Source: an uncultured Eubacteriales bacterium (GTDB lineage: Bacteria; Bacillota; Clostridia; UBA1381; UBA9506). From it: a DNA stretch of 8,250 nt. The notes beneath the pieces were generated by a model. The model was not told where the DNA came from, made no database searches, and saw only the letters and a program-made list of their open reading frames with translations. Location: assembly GCA_902478395.1 (NCBI GenBank), contig CABSKZ010000112.1, positions 1-8,250 on the forward strand, read 5' to 3'. Below, piece by piece: positions 1 to 5,847 of the stretch; position 1 is the stretch's first letter; each line of letters starts with the position of its first letter. Position numbers and translations under genes: made by a program.

Positions 1-451
1 GTTCAAATCCGGCGGCAGGGCCTTCGGAGAATATGCCTCCGCGCGTTGTGACGTATAGCAGCTTGCCAGCGGCACAATCCCCGCAGATATCGCCGTGTTC
101 GTTGTAATGGAAGGTCAGGCCGCAGACGCATATCTGCTCGAAATAAACCTTTAGAACACTGGGAAAGTTCAAATCCCAGAACGGAGCGGAAATCACAATG
201 GTATCCGCCTCCGCGAATTGTGCAGCCAGCCGAAAGATCGGCTGTCCGAAGTCGCCGGCAGCCAAGCAGGCGTCACGCTGTGACAGCGTTTTTTCATTCA
301 GCGGGCGGATGTCCAGTTCCGAAAGCGCGCAGTGCTGCAAGACGGAATCGGGGTGAAGCCTCCGGTATTCCTCTAAGAACTGTTCTGTAAGTTTTCTTGT
401 GCGCGACTGGGGGCCGCGGACACAAGCGTCAATCCAAAGTATTTTTTCCAT
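1..451 (-). CDS. FMN-dependent NADH-azoreductase / quinone reductase-like protein (Flavodoxin_2 fold), 3' end outside window
   Basis: The gene starts at the ATG at 451-449, behind a strong AGGAGG site (read on the minus strand, 6 nt from the ATG), and runs off the left edge after 150 residues; the family is usually about 200 residues. The N-terminus (MEKILWIDACVRG) is a flavodoxin-like first strand and phosphate-binding turn. Residues 88-106 (SAPFWDLNFPSVLKVYFEQ) match the conserved FMN-contacting segment of AzoR/NQO-type proteins, and TTRGG at 135-139 matches the second flavin-contacting loop. Such enzymes are cytoplasmic flavoproteins that pass two electrons from NAD(P)H to quinones or azo compounds; the physiological substrate cannot be read from the sequence. 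An unusual feature is several cysteines at 108-126 (CVC, then DICGDC). The gene is divergent from the ADP-ribosylglycohydrolase-like gene. An alternative label is a generic NAD(P)H-dependent oxidoreductase. Confidence 0.85.
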   Translation of the reverse strand, partial: MEKILWIDACVRGPQSRTRKLTEQFLEEYRRLHPDSVLQHCALSELDIRPLNEKTLSQRDACLAAGDFGQPIFRLAAQFAEADTIVISAPFWDLNFPSVLKVYFEQICVCGLTFHYNEHGDICGDCAAGKLLYVTTRGGIFSEGPAAGFE

Positions 452-542
452 TTGAACCTCCTGTTTCAGTCAATGATATGTAATCGGTGCCTGCTGGCAG
501 AATTTGTTCCTGTTTATTTCCGCAAGAAACCCTTTGTGAAAG

Positions 543-551
543 ATTATAGCA
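543..551 (-). promoter_or_regulatory. Extended -10 promoter for the azoreductase-like gene
   Basis: On the minus strand this reads TGCTATAAT, a perfect TATAAT preceded by the TGn extension. No good -35 hexamer sits 16-18 bp upstream (the best is TGGAAA), which is typical when an extended -10 is present. It would give a leader of roughly 85 nt before the ATG at 451. Confidence 0.55.
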
Positions 552-620
552 TAAATTCCAAAGGTTTTCCACAGAAATTTATTTGGACAAAAACAGCCAC
601 GATTGCGTAAAAAAAGCCCC

Positions 621-650
621 TTGATAAATGCTGTCTCAAAATGATATACT
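621..650 (+). promoter_or_regulatory. Sigma-A-type promoter for the ADP-ribosylglycohydrolase-like gene
   Basis: TTGATA at 621-626 and TATACT at 645-650 are separated by 18 bp. A start point near 657 would give a leader of about 20 nt holding the GGAGG ribosome binding site at 665-669, 6 nt before the ATG at 676. With the minus-strand promoter at 543-551 this makes a compact divergent promoter region. No operator-like palindrome was seen in it. Confidence 0.55.
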
Positions 651-675
651 TTTAGAAAACAACTGGAGGTAGGTT

Positions 676-2616
676 ATGAGAAAAATTAGTTATCAAGAAT
701 ATCTGGACCGCGTCTATGGCTGCTGGATGGGCAAAAGCATCGCCGGAACGATAGGCGCTCCCTTTGAAGGCAGAAAAGAGCTGTTTTCCTATGAATATGA
801 CCCACGTTCTATTGAGCAGATGCTCCCGAACGACGATTTGGACCTGCAGGTCGTTTGGCTGGACGTAATGGAAAAGAAAGGAATCTACTTTACGACGGAC
901 GACCTGGCCGAAGCCTTTTACAACCAATACCAGCCATCGCCCGGCGAATATGCACACTTTAAGAAAAACTACTGCCGCGGCATTATGCCGCCCGTTTCCG
1001 GCTGGTTCAACAACCAGTATTACATAGATGGAATGGGCTGCCCGATACGCTCAGAAATCTGGGGCTGTGTCGCCGCCGGCAACATGGAGCTGGCAAAAGA
1101 ATTTTCTATTTTGGACGGCGGTCTTGACCACGGTCCCAATTCCATCGAAGGGGAAATCTTTTTCGCCGCGCTGGAAGCGGAGGCGTTTTTTGACCACGAT
1201 GTGGACAGCGTCATCCAAAAAGCGCTCGGAATGATTAACCCAGAAGGCAATATGCACCGCTTGCTTACGGATGTCATCGGCTGGTGCGGGCAGTATCAGG
1301 ATTTTAAAAAGGTGCGTGCGCTGCTGCTGGAGCATTGGGGCCATGCCGACTGCACGAATCTGTACCAGAACATCGGCGTTTCTATGCTGGCCCTGCTGCT
1401 CGGCAAGGGCGATTTCCTGAAAACCACCATGATGGCGCTGAACTGCGGATTTGACACCGACTGCACCTGTGCGACGGTCGGCGCGATTCTCGGTATTTTA
1501 TACGGAGCAGATTATTTAATTCAGCAGTATGGTTTTTCCGATACGGGGTATATCCTTGAAGCGCAGGTGGATCGGCGCAGCGACCGCCTGTTCGATTTGG
1601 CGGAGGATACCTGCGTGGCAGGCCTGACGATGGCCAAATACCGCAATACAGCAATCGAGATTACAGACGCGCCGCAGTACCAAGAGCTGCCGCACGAAAA
1701 AACAGAGAAACAAATCTGCATTTCGGTGGACTACATGGGAATCCCTGCTATCGGGGCAGGGGAGACGAAGCAAATTGCGGTTGTCCTGCATAACAATACC
1801 ACAGCGGAACAAAACTGTGAAATAGAACTTGACTATCCGGAAAGCTGGTCCGCCGTATACGATACGTCTGCGGCCCTTACTGGCGGAGAAGAAAAGCGGC
1901 TTATAGTCGAATTGACAGCTGCTTGTAAAGACAGCCTTCTTTCGGAAAAAAATATTATCACGGTACGCGTCAAGCCGCAGGGCGGATGTGCGGAAAGCTT
2001 TGCGTTCGGCGTAGCCGGGGCGGCGGTCTGGAAGATTTACGGCCCATTCTGGCATAATGCGGGAGAAATCCCGGAAATTCCGTATTGGGAACCCTATGGC
2101 AAGTTCTTTGATGGAACCGATGCCCTCCGCCAGTACCATATTAACACCTTTGCGGATATTGACAGAGAATATATCGACGAGTCGGACTTTGAACACATTG
2201 AGAAGAACGAGAGCGACACCTGCACCGTCCTTCCAAAGCAAATCAGCATTTATGAGGACTGCTTCCGCCTGTCCGACTATATCAGGTACAAGGGTTCCTA
2301 CGCGGCATATCTGGTCCGCGAGGTCGTTGTACCGGAGGATGTGACTGTTTGCATGAATGTCGGGCATACCGCTCCGTATAAGCTCTGGATAAACGGCGGA
2401 TTGGTAGGCGAGGAGCATTCTTGTGACTGGTGGACGGGTGAAAACAGGCATTACCAGAATATTAAGCTGAAAAAAGGCGTGAACCGTGTCGTGCTGAAAG
2501 CTACAAAAATCGGGGATAACGATTCGTTCAGCCTTATGTTCAATCGGGGCCTGTTTACCAATCATTTTTATGATTTTGCCTCCACGGTGACGCTCGGCAC
2601 AGACGAAAGCCGTTAA
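676..2616 (+). CDS. ADP-ribosylglycohydrolase-fold protein with C-terminal beta-sandwich extension
   Basis: The N-terminal half (about residues 10-330) has the all-alpha ADP-ribosylglycohydrolase (DraG/ARH) pattern. There is a glycine-rich start (GCWMGKSIAGTIGAPFEG, 15-32), an acidic motif NDDLDLQ (52-58) at the usual TDDT site, a GCPIRSEIWG loop (121-130) and a late FDTDCTCATVGAILG motif (259-273) matching the usual GDTDT metal site. D53, D54, D260 and D262 are therefore the likely metal ligands. The family hydrolyses ADP-ribose or related N- or O-glycosidic bonds, but T-to-L and T-to-C changes at both metal motifs make the substrate uncertain. Residues about 345-440 look like an Ig/NEW3-type beta domain. 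Residues about 455-640 look like a jelly-roll module of the kind attached to glycosidases (YKLWINGG at 571-578). There is no signal peptide, so it is probably cytoplasmic. It appears monocistronic, with a good promoter and terminator. A glycan or nucleoside hydrolase role is as plausible as protein de-ADP-ribosylation. Confidence 0.85.
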   Translation: MRKISYQEYLDRVYGCWMGKSIAGTIGAPFEGRKELFSYEYDPRSIEQMLPNDDLDLQVVWLDVMEKKGIYFTTDDLAEAFYNQYQPSPGEYAHFKKNYCRGIMPPVSGWFNNQYYIDGMGCPIRSEIWGCVAAGNMELAKEFSILDGGLDHGPNSIEGEIFFAALEAEAFFDHDVDSVIQKALGMINPEGNMHRLLTDVIGWCGQYQDFKKVRALLLEHWGHADCTNLYQNIGVSMLALLLGKGDFLKTTMMALNCGFDTDCTCATVGAILGILYGADYLIQQYGFSDTGYILEAQVDRRSDRLFDLAEDTCVAGLTMAKYRNTAIEITDAPQYQELPHEKTEKQICISVDYMGIPAIGAGETKQIAVVLHNNTTAEQNCEIELDYPESWSAVYDTSAALTGGEEKRLIVELTAACKDSLLSEKNIITVRVKPQGGCAESFAFGVAGAAVWKIYGPFWHNAGEIPEIPYWEPYGKFFDGTDALRQYHINTFADIDREYIDESDFEHIEKNESDTCTVLPKQISIYEDCFRLSDYIRYKGSYAAYLVREVVVPEDVTVCMNVGHTAPYKLWINGGLVGEEHSCDWWTGENRHYQNIKLKKGVNRVVLKATKIGDNDSFSLMFNRGLFTNHFYDFASTVTLGTDESR

Positions 2617-2671
2617 CAGCAGTCCTTGCCCCAACGGCTAAACATAGCCCGAAGCTGAATTTAAAACTGGC

Positions 2672-2710
2672 GGAGCCGGCCCACACTTGGGCCGGCTCCA
2701 TAATTTTTTT
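2672..2710 (+). terminator. Strong intrinsic terminator after the ADP-ribosylglycohydrolase-like gene
   Basis: A perfect 12-bp stem (GGAGCCGGCCCA pairing with TGGGCCGGCTCC) with a CACT loop spans 2672-2699. It is followed by a run of seven Ts at 2704-2710. It starts 55 nt after the stop codon. Confidence 0.93.
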
Positions 2711-2740
2711 CATTATACAGAAAAAAATCTAAATTTTTTC

Positions 2741-2769
2741 TTGATTTTCGGTGAAAAAGATGGTATGAT
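2741..2769 (+). promoter_or_regulatory. Promoter of the tRNA-Ala gene
   Basis: TTGATT at 2741-2746, a 17-bp spacer and TATGAT at 2764-2769, the latter preceded by TGG, giving an extended -10. The expected start point near 2776 leaves about 12 nt of 5' leader before the mature tRNA. Confidence 0.7.
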
Positions 2770-2787
2770 ATTAACTGTTCGAAATAC

Positions 2788-2863
2788 GGGGCATTAGCGC
2801 AGCTGGGAGCGCATCACACTGGCAGTGTGGGGGTCAGGGGTTCGAATCCCCTATGCTCCACCA
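2788..2863 (+). tRNA. tRNA-Ala (anticodon GGC)
   Basis: The 76-nt cloverleaf folds completely. The acceptor stem GGGGCAT pairs with ATGCTCC and contains the G3-U70 wobble that is the alanine identity element. The D arm has GCGC stems with an AGCTGGGA loop. The anticodon stem TCACA/TGTGG holds the loop CTGGCAG, with anticodon GGC at 2821-2823 (position 34 exactly). The variable loop is GGGTC, the T arm is AGGGG-TTCGAAT-CCCCT, the discriminator is A, and CCA is encoded. It reads GCC and GCU alanine codons. It stands alone, between its own promoter and terminator. Confidence 0.97.
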
Positions 2864-2886
2864 TGCCGCGGCGAGCGGCACAATCA

Positions 2887-2920
2887 AATACCCCGCGGTT
2901 TCCGCGGGGTATTCTTTATT
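2887..2920 (+). terminator. Intrinsic terminator after tRNA-Ala
   Basis: A perfect 12-bp stem (AATACCCCGCGG pairing with CCGCGGGGTATT, 2887-2913) with a TTT loop is followed by the moderately T-rich tail CTTTATT. It lies 23 nt after the tRNA CCA end. Confidence 0.85.
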
Positions 2921-2992
2921 ATTAAGGAAACTTGAAATTACATATATTTTCCAGGCGTACGGAACGCTATGAAATGAAAAAGAGAGGGTTCG

Positions 2993-4306
2993 ATGGACGT
3001 GGCAAATTATTTTCAGCCCGAGATAGAGTGCGCATCCCGGGAACAAATCAGAGCATGGCAGGACGAGCGTCTTGTCAAAACGGTTAAGCACGTTTACAAA
3101 AACGTGCCGTACTACAAAAATCTTATGGACCAGAAGGGTGTAACGCCGGACGACATCCGTTCGGTAGATGATCTGCACAAGCTGCCGTTTCTGACGAAGG
3201 ACGATCTGCGCGAGGCGTATCCCTACGGCCTTTTGGCAGTTCCGCTGACAGACGCGGTGCGTATCCAGTCGACGAGCGGGACAACGGGCAGGCGGGTCGT
3301 TGCGTTCTATACGCAGCACGATCTCGATTTGTGGGAGGAATGCTGTGCGCGCGCCATTGTCGCAGCGGGCGGAACGAAAGATGACGTCGTGCATGTGTCA
3401 TATGGCTATGGCCTGTTCACGGGCGGCCCCGGCTTAAACGGCGGCTCGCATAAGCTTGGCTCTTTGACCCTGCCTATGTCCTCCGGAAATACAGAACGAC
3501 AAATTCAGTTTATGTGCGATTTGGGCTCAACGATTCTTTGCTGTACCCCTTCCTACGCGGCATATTTGGCGGAAACCATCTGCGAAAAAGGCCTGCAGGA
3601 TGAAATCAAGCTGAAGGCCGGTATCTTCGGCGCGGAAGCCTGGAGTGAAGAAATGCGCCAGGACATCCAGAATAAATTGCATATCAAAGCATATGATATC
3701 TATGGGCTCACGGAAATATCCGGCCCTGGTGTTTCCTTCGAGTGCAGCGAGCAAACCGGCATGCACATCAACGAGGATCATTTCATCGCGGAAATCATCG
3801 ACCCGGTAACCGGTGAGGTTCTGCCGGACGGCGAAAAAGGAGAGCTTGTGTTCACCAGCATCACGAAGGAAGCGTTTCCGCTCCTGCGTTACCGCACCCG
3901 CGATATCTGCGTGCTGAGCCGGAAGGAATGCTCCTGCGGCAGAACGCATGTGAAAATGACGAAACCGATGGGCAGAAGCGACGATATGCTGATTATCAAG
4001 GGCGTCAACGTATTCCCCTCCCAGATAGAAACCGTGCTGCTGAACAAGGGGTATCCGGCGAACTATCAGATTATCGTTACCCGCGAGCACAACAGCGATA
4101 TTATGGAGGTTCAGGTGGAAATGACGCCTGAAATGTTCTCCGATACCATTGGTGCAGTTTCCGGGCGGGAGAAGGAACTGGTAGACGCGATGAAAGCCAT
4201 GCTCGGAATTTATGCAAAGGTGAAGCTCGTCGCGCCGAAATCGATTGCCCGAAGTGAAGGAAAGGCAGTGCGTGTCATTGACAAGCGGAACCTTTACGAA
4301 AAATAG
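2993..4306 (+). CDS. Phenylacetate-CoA ligase family protein (PaaK-like adenylating enzyme)
   Basis: This 437-residue protein is full length for the PaaK family (about 430-440). It belongs to the ANL adenylating superfamily and should convert a carboxylic acid, ATP and CoA to the acyl-CoA through an acyl-AMP. Visible motifs are the P-loop STSGTTGR (93-100), the acid- and adenine-binding segment YDIYGLTE (234-241), RYRTRD (299-304) with the ribose-binding Asp304, the hinge GRSDDMLIIKG (327-337), and Lys424 in SEGKAVRV, the usual catalytic C-terminal lysine. A C-x-C-G-R turn at 313-317 is also typical. The ATG follows AGAGGG at 2983-2988; the start is supported by the conserved N-terminus. The gene is 14 nt upstream of the ACT-domain gene, a pairing common in anaerobes, where such ligases handle aryl acids from amino-acid fermentation. 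The true acid substrate cannot be told from sequence alone. Confidence 0.92.
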   Translation: MDVANYFQPEIECASREQIRAWQDERLVKTVKHVYKNVPYYKNLMDQKGVTPDDIRSVDDLHKLPFLTKDDLREAYPYGLLAVPLTDAVRIQSTSGTTGRRVVAFYTQHDLDLWEECCARAIVAAGGTKDDVVHVSYGYGLFTGGPGLNGGSHKLGSLTLPMSSGNTERQIQFMCDLGSTILCCTPSYAAYLAETICEKGLQDEIKLKAGIFGAEAWSEEMRQDIQNKLHIKAYDIYGLTEISGPGVSFECSEQTGMHINEDHFIAEIIDPVTGEVLPDGEKGELVFTSITKEAFPLLRYRTRDICVLSRKECSCGRTHVKMTKPMGRSDDMLIIKGVNVFPSQIETVLLNKGYPANYQIIVTREHNSDIMEVQVEMTPEMFSDTIGAVSGREKELVDAMKAMLGIYAKVKLVAPKSIARSEGKAVRVIDKRNLYEK

Positions 4307-4320
4307 AAAGAAGGGATAGT

Positions 4321-4752
4321 ATGACAGTCAAACAGATTTCCGTATTTATTGAGAACAAGCCCGGTTGTTTGGCGGAGTTTACCAATGTCCTGCGGGAAAA
4401 CAAGATCGATATGCGCTCCATGTCTATCGCGGAATCGCTCGACTTTGGCATTTTGCGCATCATCGTGGACGATTCCTATAACACGGCCTGCGTTTTAAAA
4501 GAAGCGGGGTATGTGTTTTCCATCACATCGGTTCTGGCGGTGGCAATTCCCGACGAACCCGGTGGACTGTACAAAATCCTGAATATCCTGGCTGAACATG
4601 AAATCAATTTGGAATATACCTATGCGTTCATTACCAGAAAAAAAGATTTGGCATATATGATTATCCGTGTCGCGGACAATGAGAAAGCCATTGAAGTCCT
4701 GACGGAAAACCATATCAAGCTGGTCTGCCAGGATGAGCTGTATAAGCTGTAG
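4321..4752 (+). CDS. Tandem ACT-domain protein, partner of the CoA ligase
   Basis: The 143-residue protein consists of two ACT domains and nothing else. The first (about 4-68) has the ligand-loop signature IENKPGCLAEFTNVLRENKI (10-29). The second (about 71-137) repeats it as IPDEPGGLYKILNILAEHEI (76-95). ACT domains bind amino acids or similar small molecules at domain interfaces and usually regulate enzymes. Stand-alone two-ACT proteins next to PaaK-like ligases are common in Clostridia and archaea. The ATG follows an AGAAGGGA site 5 nt upstream, and the gap to the ligase stop codon is only 14 nt, so the two are surely co-transcribed and probably translationally linked. A role as amino-acid-sensing subunit or regulator of the ligase is inference. 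There is no membrane segment or DNA-binding domain. Confidence 0.9.
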   Translation: MTVKQISVFIENKPGCLAEFTNVLRENKIDMRSMSIAESLDFGILRIIVDDSYNTACVLKEAGYVFSITSVLAVAIPDEPGGLYKILNILAEHEINLEYTYAFITRKKDLAYMIIRVADNEKAIEVLTENHIKLVCQDELYKL

Positions 4753-4754
4753 CA

Positions 4755-5027
4755 GGGCACGCGCTTCCACAGTCTTGTGGGAGTTGGTAAGGAACGCCTG
4801 CGCGTAATTTCGGCAGTGTTTTGCCAGCGGCACAAAAATATTTTGTTGGAGTCCTGTGATAGCTTACGGCAGGAGGCCCGCTGTGCCGGATGGAAAAGCG
4901 AAAGGCGGCCCTGATATAAGCAGACAAAAATACAGCCTCTGCCGATTTCGTGTAAAAGAGAATAGAAAACATCCAATCAGGCCGGAAGTGGAATCACCAA
5001 CCGCCAGTCCTGAAAGGATGTTTTTTT
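4755..5027 (+). ncRNA. Candidate structured non-coding RNA, family not recognised
   Basis: No protein-like reading frame covers this stretch, but it holds several mutually compatible helices. These are ACGCGC (4759-4764) with GCGCGT (4800-4805), enclosing TTCCACA/TGTGGGA (4765-4771, 4776-4782); and a long-range TCGGCAG (4810-4816) with CTGCCGA (4939-4945). The latter encloses TTTT-g-CCA-g-CGGCACA (4819-4834) with TGTGCCG-ga-TGG-AAAA (4882-4897), and inside that TCCTG/CAGGA (4852-4856, 4870-4874). The region ends in an intrinsic terminator. A possible -10 box (TATAAG, 4741-4746) would start the RNA near 4753, but its -35 is poor, so it may instead be the 3' UTR of the ACT-gene mRNA. The signatures of SRP RNA, RNase P RNA and tmRNA are absent; 6S RNA or an orphan Firmicutes motif cannot be excluded. 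Confidence 0.4.
4966..5027 (+). terminator. Intrinsic terminator with a long apical structure, ending the ligase/ACT/RNA unit
   Basis: AAAACATCC (4966-4974) pairs with GGATGTTTT (5016-5024). After a symmetric AA/AA internal loop, TCAGG (4977-4981) pairs with CCTGA (5009-5013). Seven Ts run from 5021 to 5027. The 27-nt apex can form short CGG/CCG and TGG/CCA pairings. It lies 213 nt after the ACT-gene stop, and no better plus-strand terminator occurs before it. Confidence 0.75.
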
Positions 5028-5181
5028 GTGCAAATAATGCCGAAGGAAATGATGAAGCGGTGTATATCCATCGAATCCGAACTCTTGGATATAGACGGGT
5101 TACAGCGCAATGAATAAGCCTGAAATGTAATCGGTGATTCTATTTTTGTTTGAACCGAATTATTATTTACGCAGATTTCGT
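5028..5181. other. Intergenic stretch without a supported gene
   Basis: The only noteworthy item is a 29-codon plus-strand frame from GTG at 5028 to TAA at 5115-5117, with an in-frame ATG at 5037. AAAGGA lies 9 nt before the GTG, but that AAAGGA is also part of the terminator stem and the peptide resembles nothing I recognise. No convincing promoter was seen on either strand. Confidence 0.3.
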
Positions 5182-5184
5182 CGG

Positions 5185-5366
5185 GCGGCCTGGCGGCGGA
5201 GAGGCAGAGTGTGCCGAAAAAGCCGGCACGCTTTAAGCCGAACGCTTCCTTTGACACCTTTCGTCAGAGGGAAACCGCAAAGCGGCATTGCCGTCCGTCT
5301 GGCAACGCCCCATTTTTGCTTCCGTTCATAGTTTTTCGACAATCTGAGACATTCTGGCGGCGGAGC
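5185..5366. repeat. GC-rich block bounded by CTGGCGGCGGAG copies, possible dispersed intergenic repeat
   Basis: The 12-mer CTGGCGGCGGAG occurs near both ends of this block (5190-5201 and 5354-5365), in direct orientation. Between the copies are small hairpins: GTGCCG with CGGCAC around 5209-5227, CCTTTGAC with GTCAGAGG around 5246-5268, and ACCGC-AAA-GCGGC around 5274-5286. Open frames exist on both strands but have no protein-like composition. The texture resembles dispersed intergenic repeats of Clostridia, but only one unit is in the window, so dispersal is not shown. Confidence 0.3.
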
Positions 5367-5381
5367 GCTATGCAATCATTT

Positions 5382-5556
5382 TATAACCTCGCTGTTATAT
5401 CCCCGCCTCTTCGTCGGCACACGCCCTATTTGCTCAGTTTGCCGGCACAAACTATCGCTTTACGGGCAGCCCCTCCTCTTTCCCACAAAGTTTCGCTTTG
5501 CAGGGTTCCGCTTCATAGAGCAAGCGGCGGGCATATATCCCCCGTTTCACGAGGTT
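5382..5556. repeat. Nested inverted-repeat element with internal imperfect direct repeat
   Basis: AACCTCG (5385-5391) is matched by CGAGGTT (5550-5556), and further in CCCGCC (5402-5407) by GGCGGG (5526-5531), giving a nested closed arrangement of about 170 bp. The left end also has a local palindrome, TATAAC-CTCGCT-GTTATA (5382-5399). Inside, an imperfect repeat occurs twice with a 38-bp offset (CACAAActaTCGCTTT at 5446-5461 and CACAAAgttTCGCTTT at 5484-5499). There is no plausible coding region. It could be a small non-autonomous element or an RNA fold; the evidence is symmetry only. Confidence 0.3.
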
Positions 5557-5566
5557 GAAACGCCAT

Positions 5567-5605
5567 TTAAGAAACTTTTGTGCTAACCACGCAAAAAGTT
5601 CTTAA
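5567..5605. other. AT-rich hairpin
   Basis: TTAAGAA (5567-5573) pairs with TTCTTAA (5599-5605); after a 2-nt mismatch, TTTTGTG (5576-5582) pairs with CGCAAAA (5590-5596), one pair being G-T. The loop is CTAACCA. Neither side carries the T run expected of a terminator. Confidence 0.35.
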
Positions 5606-5639
5606 TGAATGAAATCTTGTTATAGAGCCCAATTTATTA

Positions 5640-5675
5640 TAAACAGACAAAAGGCACGCCGTATGGCATGCCTTT
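5640..5675 (-). terminator. Intrinsic terminator for vanY transcription (minus strand)
   Basis: Read on the minus strand, AAAGGCATGCC (5675-5665), loop ATAC and GGCGTGCCTTT (5660-5650) form an 11-bp stem with one T-G wobble, followed by TGTCTGTTTA. On the plus strand the same position is a C-A mismatch, so the RNA that folds best is the minus one. It is the first good terminator downstream of vanY, about 170 nt past its stop codon. Confidence 0.65.
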
Positions 5676-5677
5676 AG

Positions 5678-5763
5678 AAGGTCCTGTAAATTGGGTCTAA
5701 TCAACAACAATATTCAGGGGGCCTAACTCGTGCGATAGAATGAGTCCGCAATGACAGGACCTT
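5678..5763 (-). ncRNA. Closed-helix RNA element in the vanY 3' region, possible small RNA
   Basis: AAGGTCCTGT and ACAGGACCTT form a perfect 10-bp helix that closes 66 nt. On the minus strand the inside contains GACTC/GAGTT (one G-T pair on this strand, a mismatch on the other), and a terminator hairpin follows after 2 nt. It would lie in the vanY 3' UTR, or be a separate RNA of about 125 nt if a weak -10 (TAAAAT, 5774-5769 on the minus strand, no clear -35) is used. I do not recognise the family. The alternative is a short MITE-like element with 10-bp terminal inverted repeats; no target duplication was seen. Confidence 0.35.
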
Positions 5764-5847
5764 ACTATATTTTATGGAAATAAGGCGTGTTTGGTGACAG
5801 GTGGATGCAATTCGCCGATTTCGGCGTATGTGGTTCGGTTCCCTTAC

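Noticed and set aside
1516..2634. Long minus-strand open frame (372 codons) opposite the ADP-ribosylglycohydrolase-like gene
   Set aside because: It is antisense to a gene with clear family motifs, has no ribosome binding site of note, and its translation has no recognisable domain.
2788..2863. tRNA gene as an integration (att) site
   Set aside because: No repeat of the tRNA 3' end, integrase gene or phage-like gene occurs in the window.
4821..4835. 15-bp word TTGCCAGCGGCACAA also found at 63-77 in the azoreductase-like gene
   Set aside because: Flanks share nothing and a match this long is only mildly unlikely in a window this size; treated as coincidence.
5028..5117. Short frame with GTG or ATG start, 26-29 residues
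   Set aside because: Too short to judge, its ribosome binding site is part of a terminator stem, and the peptide is not recognised; noted only in the intergenic entry.
5125..5136. ATGTAATCGGTG also found at 478-489 upstream of the azoreductase-like gene
   Set aside because: A 12-bp match is expected by chance in 8 kb, and there is no shared context or symmetry.
5211..5558. Plus-strand open frame of 115 codons in the gene-free region
   Set aside because: Low-complexity, serine/arginine/proline-rich translation with no start signal, overlapping inverted repeats; matches no known protein pattern.
4753..5847. CRISPR array in the repeat-rich gene-free region
   Set aside because: No regularly spaced identical repeats of 24-37 bp; the repeats seen are inverted, short or present only twice.
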